Below are positions 57,705 through 64,000 of a stretch of DNA of 64,000 nucleotides, piece by piece. Source of the DNA: Manduca sexta. Its lineage: Eukaryota > Arthropoda > Insecta > Lepidoptera > Sphingidae. The stretch spans positions 10,052,609 through 10,116,608 of the forward strand of contig NC_051126.1 of assembly GCF_014839805.1 (NCBI RefSeq), given 5' to 3'. Both the position numbers and the translations under genes were made by a program. The stretch's first letter is position 1; the number at the start of each line of letters is the position of its first letter. The notes below the pieces were generated by a model that was not told where the DNA came from, ran no database searches, and saw nothing but the letters and a program-made list of their open reading frames with translations.

Positions 57705-58885
57705 AAAGATTGTCTACAGTATGACTCTACCATTTAGTTTATTATGTATAATTAGCTCCTTTCTGAGACAAACTATATTTTTCAATATTACCCAATGTCC
57801 AAGTTTAGAATATCGAAGGTTTTCCATAATGAAGCTACTAAAAATCACTGATATATCGATTGGTCATTGTATTAAATATCTGTAATATGTTCTGATACGG
57901 CGGTGACTTGTAACGACTGAAGGGCTACATGTAAAACACATTAATGAGATAATGCCACTAATGGATGGCAAATATTGGAACAGCGGCGTCAATTAATGTG
58001 TCTATCTACTGAATTAGATAAAATATTACATTTTTATGACAATTCACTTTAAGGCGGGCTTTTTGTGGTGGTTTATTGCGTTAATTAACAGGCAGGGGTC
58101 AACTTATCAATGCTATTTTGTTTATCATAGCCCTATCTATCATAGTGTTTTAGTCAGAGAACTGATAGGTATGGCGCCTCCATAGAGATAACAAAAATAT
58201 TTTGTCATTTTTTTTAATTTTTAGTTTTTCCCTATGAAGGGCAAAAGTAAGAATATTTAATAAGTTACCCGTGCGGTTAATGAATTCTAGACACTGGAAC
58301 AAAACCAACGTTAAATTAAAGTATACATCCTTATAAAATATTCTGTATTATAAGTCTTACAATTTTATAAATCCATCGTTGCGCCATCTATTGAGAAGTA
58401 GCAAAACTAAAAAATATGGAATAATACTATTGGTCGATAGATGTCACTTTTACTTATTGCTAATTAGTCCGATAGATGGTGTTTTTAAAACTTTTCAAAG
58501 AAGTTCATTGAACGTTTGCGAGCTGTCAAATACGAATTCATTGTATTCCATTTCATTTTCATTCAATAAAATAGAGAACTGTCGTAAGTGTCGTTACACC
58601 TGTATGAAACAGGTGTTTCAAATTGAGTATCGTTTTAATTGTGCATAAATAAAATTAAACTACATAAAAACTTAATCTAAAGTGTTCTTTATTTGTAATA
58701 ATCAAATTGGTGTAATATATAATGCGCAGACTTTTATATTTTTCTGTGAATAAGTGAAGTGTGAAAAAGTAATAACTTTCCCTGATTTGATAATTTGCCG
58801 ATGTTAAATTTTACAGAACTTAAAAATGAGTTGTATTAAGTAAATCTCTGTTAACTTTAAATTATTTGCGGCAAATATTTGTATT
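57705..58885. promoter_or_regulatory. Non-coding; repeated ATAGATG motifs
   Basis: No gene. GCGCCATCTAT (58382) and two ATAGATG words (58437, 58471) resemble the core of insect insulator-type sites. The region before 58890 may be the 5' UTR of the next candidate. Confidence 0.25.
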
Positions 58886-58889
58886 AAAA

Positions 58890-58912
58890 ATGACCACCGA
58901 CAGGTTTCATAA
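58890..58912 (+). CDS. Possible tiny first coding exon
   Basis: AAAAATGACC opens seven codons plus two bases (MTTDRFH) up to a perfect donor AA|GTAAGTAT in phase 2. The upstream sequence has the purine-rich look of an insect 5' UTR. Too short to identify; no downstream exon was established. Confidence 0.2.
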
Positions 58913-58919
58913 GTAAGTA

Positions 58920-59910
58920 TAATGATTTTGTTATCTAGTTCGTTTGCAAAAATTAGATAAGATTAAGCATTGTGAACTATCGGCAGGGGCTTTTATATTT
59001 ATTTTCCCATCTAAGTAACATTATTTATTCAGATAAATAAATTATTATAAAACCCTGTAATACATCTTTCTTACATCCTCAAATGATTCTCGCGATATTA
59101 TCATAATTCCTTCTTAAATTTAGAGTTAATCTAACTAAATAAGTACCTACATCTATAATGTAAAATTGTTATCATTTCACATATAATTTCACCCAACAGA
59201 ATAATTTTACTTTCTAAAACATTAATTGGTAATTTGACTTAAGTATGTTGTCACTTACTTATTCTTAGTTAAAAATATTATTTCATTTAATAAGTTTCTA
59301 TGACCTTAGAAACATTTTCCAAGTTTATTCTTTGAATTCTTACGAGATCTCACTCATATACAGCTTAAGAAGGATGTAATGCAGCCATAAAACGAGCCAG
59401 TATTATGTGTCTATTTAACAACAATAGCAATAATTAAATTTAGTTATAATACTGGAAATTCGCATACTATGAGACTTATTAACCAAAACTAAGTAAGAAT
59501 ATGTAGAATTTGAGAGATATCCATTACGACAAAAATTTGTATTCGAAAATGGGCTGTAATATAATTTTATTAAATTAAAATGCCTATTTTGTATAAAATT
59601 GTTCTTGTTCTAAAGAAGTTTTGAGTCATGCATTCAAAACGTGTGAATTCAATTAGTACATTGAACCACCTTCCTGTTTAGAACAATATGTGATGCGTAT
59701 CTCCTATCTGCATTGGACAATGACTATTTGCTACATAATGTGGATTTGATCAAGCTCTTTGGTTAATATTATTCACACCATGGTGTATCTATTGATCTAA
59801 ATTTTTGCCAATATTTTTGCTGCTATACTCGGCTAAAAATGAGCTCACAGTGTTGTAAATCAGCATATTCTGTATAGTTCAGCCTATCAATAGCTAATAT
59901 AATAAAAAAA
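58920..59910. other. AT-rich non-coding stretch
   Basis: Nothing supported. Confidence 0.5.
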
Positions 59911-59912
59911 AA

Positions 59913-60097
59913 TTAGGTAGATATTGTAAATTTGACTTTTGACCATTGGATGACCAACAACTCGGTCCCCCCGTGACCATGAAGGCATCAAAGTCTTGGA
60001 AACATTGGAAGAAAATTATAATATAAAAACTGTATTAAAATTTGTAAAAAGTTTTATTTCAAAGTCTAACATAAGCATAACCATAAGAAATCATTAC
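59913..60097 (+). repeat. Penelope-like repeat unit
   Basis: A full-length unit: TTAGGTAGATATTGTAAATT, CCCCCCGTGACCATGAAGGC, a hairpin with substitutions (GTCTTGGAAACATTGG), then AAGTTTTATTTCAAAGTCTA and CATAAGAAATCATTA. Same orientation and ends as 8684..8862. Confidence 0.7.
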
Positions 60098-60099
60098 TT

Positions 60100-60625
60100 T
60101 ATTCTATTTTTATTATAAAACATAATAATTCCAAATTATAATAGTCAAACAAATAATTATCATTTAGAAAAAGCTTGTTATAAATTGAAAGAGTAAAATA
60201 ATTACTTAATAGGCAACTTATTGAATAGATAATCTTCAATCTCAAAGGTTCTTATTCTCCGATTAAATAATGTTTTGTATTTAAAAATTATATGAAACTG
60301 GATTTTGTCTCTTTTCATGTCAGTGAGAAATAACAACATTTCAAAATGATAACTGCCAGATTATATGTAAGGGATGATCCTTGGGCGATATTAGTAAATT
60401 CTTTGGAAAGCTGCAATATCCTTGCACAGGAATATGTAGACTTTTTTTTGCTCTGGAGAAATCCACAAATACATAGAGTGGTAAGCATAAGCTAATATAA
60501 GAACAAAAACAGTTTTCCGCTAACATCTGTCTATCAATATTATTCAAACGAAATGCGTTTGTCCACCCGCCACCTTCACGCCCATATGCACATGTTGAAA
60601 TAGGGTAAAACACAAACCTTGGCAT
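60100..60625. other. AT-rich non-coding stretch
   Basis: Nothing supported apart from the low-coordinate continuation of the minus-strand open frame described in the next entry. Confidence 0.45.
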
Positions 60626-60628
60626 TAC

Positions 60629-60752
60629 CAACTTTATTTCGTTAGTCATAAACATCAAAGTCGGAACTATATGCGTTATCAGCTTATCGATTGTCAGCTG
60701 TCGGCTCATGAGGTCGCCCTTGGTGATCGACCACCATAAACGAAAAAGGTCA
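60629..60752 (-). CDS. Candidate internal exon, unknown gene
   Basis: On the minus strand a good acceptor (CATTGTCCTTCGCTGTCAG) is followed by T plus 41 codons (DLFRLWWSITKGDLMSRQLT...) ending at donor TTG|GTAATG; the open frame itself runs on to 60341. Codons such as ACC AAG GGC GAC CTC ATG AGC are GC-rich in AT-rich surroundings. The peptide mixes aromatic/hydrophobic and charged residues. I do not recognise the protein. The plus strand over 60708-60790 is also open. Confidence 0.3.
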
Positions 60753-60790
60753 CTGACAGCGAAGGACAATGTACAGAAACGTTTTAGGTG

Positions 60791-60840
60791 TCAGTCGCGA
60801 AGGATCCATATAACCAGATTCCTACCGGCTTCCCTTTATG
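60791..60840 (-). repeat. Fragment of the tandem-unit DNA element
   Basis: The reverse complement reads AAAGGGAAGCCGGTAGGAAT then TATATGGATCCTTCGCGACT, the closing unit and terminus of the family seen at 44033..44218 and 62375..62753. Confidence 0.6.
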
Positions 60841-60992
60841 TTGGATCTATTGTCATTAGAACGATTTGCAGACTGCATTTATGCATATTCGTAACTATGT
60901 TTTGTGTCAGGTTCTCTTTCGAAAAATTTCACATTTCGCTACTGATAGGTGTCAATATTACCTTCAATTAAATTACCTTTTTTTATTGCTTT

Positions 60993-61293
60993 GAATGACG
61001 AGACGAGCCTGCCGTTCGTTTGATGGTAAGCGAAGCAACCACCTATAAACAGTAGAAGATCATCCAACACCTTGAATTACGAAGCATTGTTTGGTATTCC
61101 ACTGCGCTCGCCATCCTGAGACGTGAGATGTTAAGTCTCATTATGCCCAGTAGTTATACTGGCTACAATATCCTTCAAACCGGAACACAATGTAACAGCG
61201 ATTACACACTGCTGCTAGGCGGCAGAAATAGACATTGCGGCGGTACTTACCTAGGCGGACTCTCACATATGAGAGACCTACCACCAATAACAG
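60993..61293 (+). repeat. Retroelement 3'-tail repeat (family 3), best copy
   Basis: The reference copy here: CGTTTGATGGTAAGCGAAGC, CATTCCACTGCGCTCGCCAT-type block, TTAAGTCTCATTATGCCCAG, CTGGCTACAATATCCTTCAA, CACACTGCTGCTAGGCGGCA, and the end GGCGGACTCTCACATATGAG with AGACCTACCACCA. The terminal CTCTCA-CATA-TGAGAG hairpin is conserved between copies and may be the recognition structure for a partner reverse transcriptase. Class inferred. Confidence 0.8.
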
Positions 61294-61299
61294 TACCTA

Positions 61300-61895
61300 C
61301 CTTTTGAGAAATCATTTTTATTTAGAAAATAACCAAACCTTCAGTCTTATGCTTTGCGCATAAATGGCCAGTAGAATTTGACCTAGTGGTCCACATATTA
61401 TGTATGTGAAATGCAAAGATATTATAAAAAACAGGCGCAGGTTGACTACGCTGTTCGCATCCTAAAAATACCAAACAAGTAAACTTGTACGTATGTGGTA
61501 CGTGTAAATAATATGTTATTGAAATATTCCCGTCTAGGTCATAGTGATTGTAGCTATTCTAGGTTTACCGCTGTAACTGTTTCGACGTATTTGTAATGAC
61601 GTTTGATTAAGAAAAGTGATTACAAAAATTTCGAAATTCCTGTAAGAGACCATTAAAATTACGCGTTACATATTTACTTAGGCAGTGAAATACATTAACA
61701 TTCCAGACCAGTAGGGGTAGAGTATACGTCAATACCAGTAGGTTATAAACGAAAATTTAAGAAGACTAAATAAGAAATTATTTCATTTCTGACCATACGT
61801 TTGCTATTAAGTGCCTATATCTATTAAGAGCTGATTTATACCTATAGTATCAATTTCCAGGCCAACATCAATACACTGTAATACCTTTTATATTT
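61300..61895. other. Non-coding stretch
   Basis: Nothing supported. Confidence 0.5.
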
Positions 61896-61899
61896 CAAT

Positions 61900-62105
61900 A
61901 GCTTTCACTCGCGGCTCCGTCCGCATGAAAAAGTTTTTCCGGGATAAAATTCCCGCTTTATATTTTCCCGAGATAAAAGTAGCCTTAAGCACTCAGGAGT
62001 AATTTAGCTTCCTATTAGTGAAATCTAATCAAAAATCGGTTTAGTAGCGTCTGAGATTAGCATTCAAACAAACAAATTCATCAGACATATTATAGATGTA
62101 TAGCA
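61900..62105 (-). repeat. Helitron-related copy
   Basis: Starts AATAGCTTTCACTCGCGGCT with CCGTCCGC, the inverse of the CTAG end and hairpin. The body has TTTTTCCGGGATAAAA, TTTTCCCGAGATAAAAGTAG and AAATCGGTTTAGTAG in the order of other copies. Confidence 0.6.
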
Positions 62106-62374
62106 AATCTCATATCTACTGACAAGTACTAATATACACTAAGATTGTTATATTTAAACACGTAACTTACAATGAACTCTAAGACCCTATTATCAAGGCT
62201 ACTTATGGAGTCAAACATCAAGTGTAACGTTAGTTAATAATTGTGTTGCTGGTCTTGGTAATTTACTTTTAAACACAATACTTAAGCTGTGAAGAATAAT
62301 CGTAAATGTTTTCGCTACTAACCACGCAGTGTAAGTCAAGATTTAAATATTCGTGGCATCAAAATGATTAAATT
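62106..62374. other. Short non-coding stretch
   Basis: Nothing supported. Confidence 0.5.
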
Positions 62375-62753
62375 CCAGTGGCGAAGAGTAACATTTTCTT
62401 AAAGGGAACTCGACACAACATAAAGATACTAATAATATGCATAAATGCGGTCTGCAAATCGTTCTGATAACAATTAGATTTTACATAAGTTACGAAAGAG
62501 AAGCCGGCACGAATCGGGTTATTCCAATGAGGTTTTACATAAGTTACGAAAGGGAAGCCGCCACGAATCGGGTTATTCCAATGAGGTTTTTCATAAGTAA
62601 CAAAAAGGAAGCCGCCACGAATCGGGTTATTCAATGAGGTTTTACATAAGTTACGAGAGGGAAGCCACTACGAATCGGGTTATTTCAATGAGGTTTTACA
62701 TAAGTAACAAAAGGGAAGCCGCCACGAATCGGGTTATATAGACTCTTCGCCAT
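62375..62753. mobile_element. Non-autonomous element with five ~54-bp tandem units
   Basis: The ends are inverted (TGGCGAAGAGT left; ACTCTTCGCCA right). The left part matches the element at 44033..44218 (CGACACAACATA, ATGCATAAATGCGGTCTGCA). The interior has five head-to-tail units starting at 62477, 62531, 62585, 62638 and 62692, each TTTTACATAAGTTACGAAAG then GGAAGCCGCCACGAATCGGG. Because 54 is a multiple of three, long frames open on both strands; these are an artefact of the repeat, not genes. Confidence 0.85.
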
Positions 62754-62759
62754 TAATTC

Positions 62760-63425
62760 GTTTCTAAAACCAACTGGACACAAGGTGGCAAATAAGAGTT
62801 AATGATGGCCAATTTGAAAGCAAAGTTACGTTTCCCTATTTTAATTTCTTTAACAATCGCGTGCCTTGATGATCAATATTGTGTAAAGCGTCATTGTCTT
62901 CTACTTAAGAATATTATGTTAATTAGGGATTTCTTTTAATAGGTCATATTTAATAAAATCTATTCAAACATACAATCTTCGGAAACATTCATATTTATAA
63001 ATTAGAAAGGTTAAATTGTATATTTTCGTTTACTTAAACATTTTTTGTATTTAAATCATCAGCATCTCAGTTCGGTCTCATATCTCAGTTTAAATCCTGA
63101 AATGATAAAACCTTACTTACAACATCACTACTGCGGCACAACTATGTTGGTACATTTTAATGGTATGTTGTCAGAGCGGTACCGTGGTAACTGTCCGCAT
63201 TGTTATATAAACACTTTCCCTGTCAAGCGGAAAATACACCATAGCGAGTTGAATCCGAGTACTCAACATTACCAACCATTAACGTTGCGCGTGACAAGCG
63301 AAAATACTTATTTACGTCTAATTACTGCTTCCGTTGTTTATTGTGTGCGTTTTTATAGATTCATTTTAATTAAACCGTCTTTATTTCGATTAAATCTTCA
63401 TTTTAAGTGTAATGATCATTACATA
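62760..63425. other. Non-coding; one long chance frame
   Basis: A 128-codon frame (63045..63431) begins at TTG and reads LNPEMIKPYLQHHYCG... after a possible acceptor at 63089. It has no recognisable homology and AT-driven composition in its second half. Not supported as a gene. Confidence 0.4.
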
Positions 63426-63427
63426 TT

Positions 63428-63760
63428 ATAGCGCGGGTAACCTAATTGGGTGTGAAACGGACTGCTGAGACAAATGTCCGCAGGTTCAAAACCAAGGGCA
63501 CACCTCCTCTGATGTTTCCAGCATTATATATGCATTCTTTATGAATTATCGGTTGCTTTAACGGTGAACGTACGGAAAACGTAGTTAGGAAAGCTACATA
63601 CACTCTAAATTCTCTATAGGAATTTTGAGGATGTGTGAAGTCTAACAATCCGCACTAGGGCAGCGTGGTGGACTAGGCCTAATCCCTCTCAGTAGCAGAG
63701 AGAGTCCATGCCCAGCAGTGTTACAGTATATAATACAGGGCTGATATTATTAATCCTGTG
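63428..63760 (+). repeat. tRNA-derived SINE (family 2)
   Basis: The head has A-box-like TAACCTAATTGG and B-box-like AGGTTCAAAACC. The body has AACGGTGAACGTACGGAAAA and CCAGCAGTGTTACAGTATAT; the tail is ATATTATTAAT. A second well-preserved copy, same orientation as 9000..9312. Confidence 0.8.
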
Positions 63761-64000
63761 CTCCATTTACTTTATAATCCCTAAACCCGGCAAGATATAA
63801 GTAGAAAATACTCCAACCAACAACAAAACTGAAGATCGATTTAAAGATATAAAAGAATTTAATCTTAGCATGATACGGATCTCGGAATTTACATTGATTA
63901 TTTCAGGTTTAGTTAACTGCGTATTCACGAATGAGGCTCGTCACAAACTGTAGTCTAGACTGAACCAAACCCAACTCATAATAACGTATTAATTCATATC
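63761..64000. other. Right edge, nothing recognised
   Basis: AT-rich sequence without a supported feature. Confidence 0.5.

Noticed and set aside
62368..62637. Overlapping open frames on both strands with repeated NNPIRGGF / TYVKPHW units
   Set aside because: They arise because the 54-bp tandem units are a multiple of three; the DNA is a transposon body, not a repeat protein gene.
62477..62745. CRISPR-like array of regular repeats
   Set aside because: Units are directly adjacent with no unique spacers, lie inside an element with terminal inverted repeats, and the genome is insect.
63045..63431. 128-codon frame, plus strand, possibly spliced to 58890..58912 by phase
   Set aside because: The phase match alone is weak; no recognised homology and no supporting exon between.

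Overview
This is eukaryotic, insect and almost certainly lepidopteran (moth or butterfly) genomic DNA. It is very AT-rich and gene-poor. Its repeats are of kinds I recognise from moths and butterflies: tRNA-derived SINEs, small Helitrons ending in CTAG|T after a GC-rich hairpin, a maT (DD37D) mariner, and short DNA elements with internal tandem repeats. Nothing bacterial, plasmid-like or CRISPR-like is present. The window looks like introns and intergenic space around a few widely spaced genes, so very little of it codes.

The best-supported host gene is on the + strand at 42862..45494. Four short exons, none longer than 176 nt, splice into a 114-residue two-helix membrane protein recognisable as V-ATPase subunit e (VhaM9.7 / ATP6V0E family). 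Its introns hold a hAT-type MITE, a second small transposon with a perfect 64-bp palindrome, and an antisense SINE. The other intact coding sequence is a maT transposase (10348..11388) inside a complete 1307-bp element with imperfect terminal inverted repeats and a TA target duplication.

Left part (1-8 kb): CpG-rich islands at 1340-1560, 5640-6240 and 7190-7620 stand out of AT-rich DNA and look like promoter or 5' exon territory of developmental-type genes. Candidate exons are a TATA-led start exon (1375..1403), a Lys/Arg/Ser-rich exon (3749..3942, +) and a Pro/Ala-rich exon (5646..5859, -) with a good splice donor. Their genes are not identified. Middle (8-42 kb): mostly non-coding AT-rich DNA with repeats, including a ~600-bp inverted duplication at 26425..27022 and a 1.29-kb TTAA-flanked element carrying eight copies of a GGGGYAAGTGCGCC-type motif (36076..37368). 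Right part (46-64 kb): SINEs, retroelement tails, a possible 19-nt microexon, a well-spliced exon without a continuous reading frame (57441..57689) whose donor sits in a perfect hairpin, and an element made of five ~54-bp tandem units (62375..62753).

A family present at least eight times (for example 8684..8862, 34992..35278, 59913..60097) carries a hairpin ending CGAAACGTC and inverted 5' pieces. This resembles the hammerhead-ribozyme segment of Penelope-like retroelements, but with the start of the catalytic core altered in the copies I read. All exon calls other than the V-ATPase gene and the transposase are tentative, because no transcript or homology search was possible.
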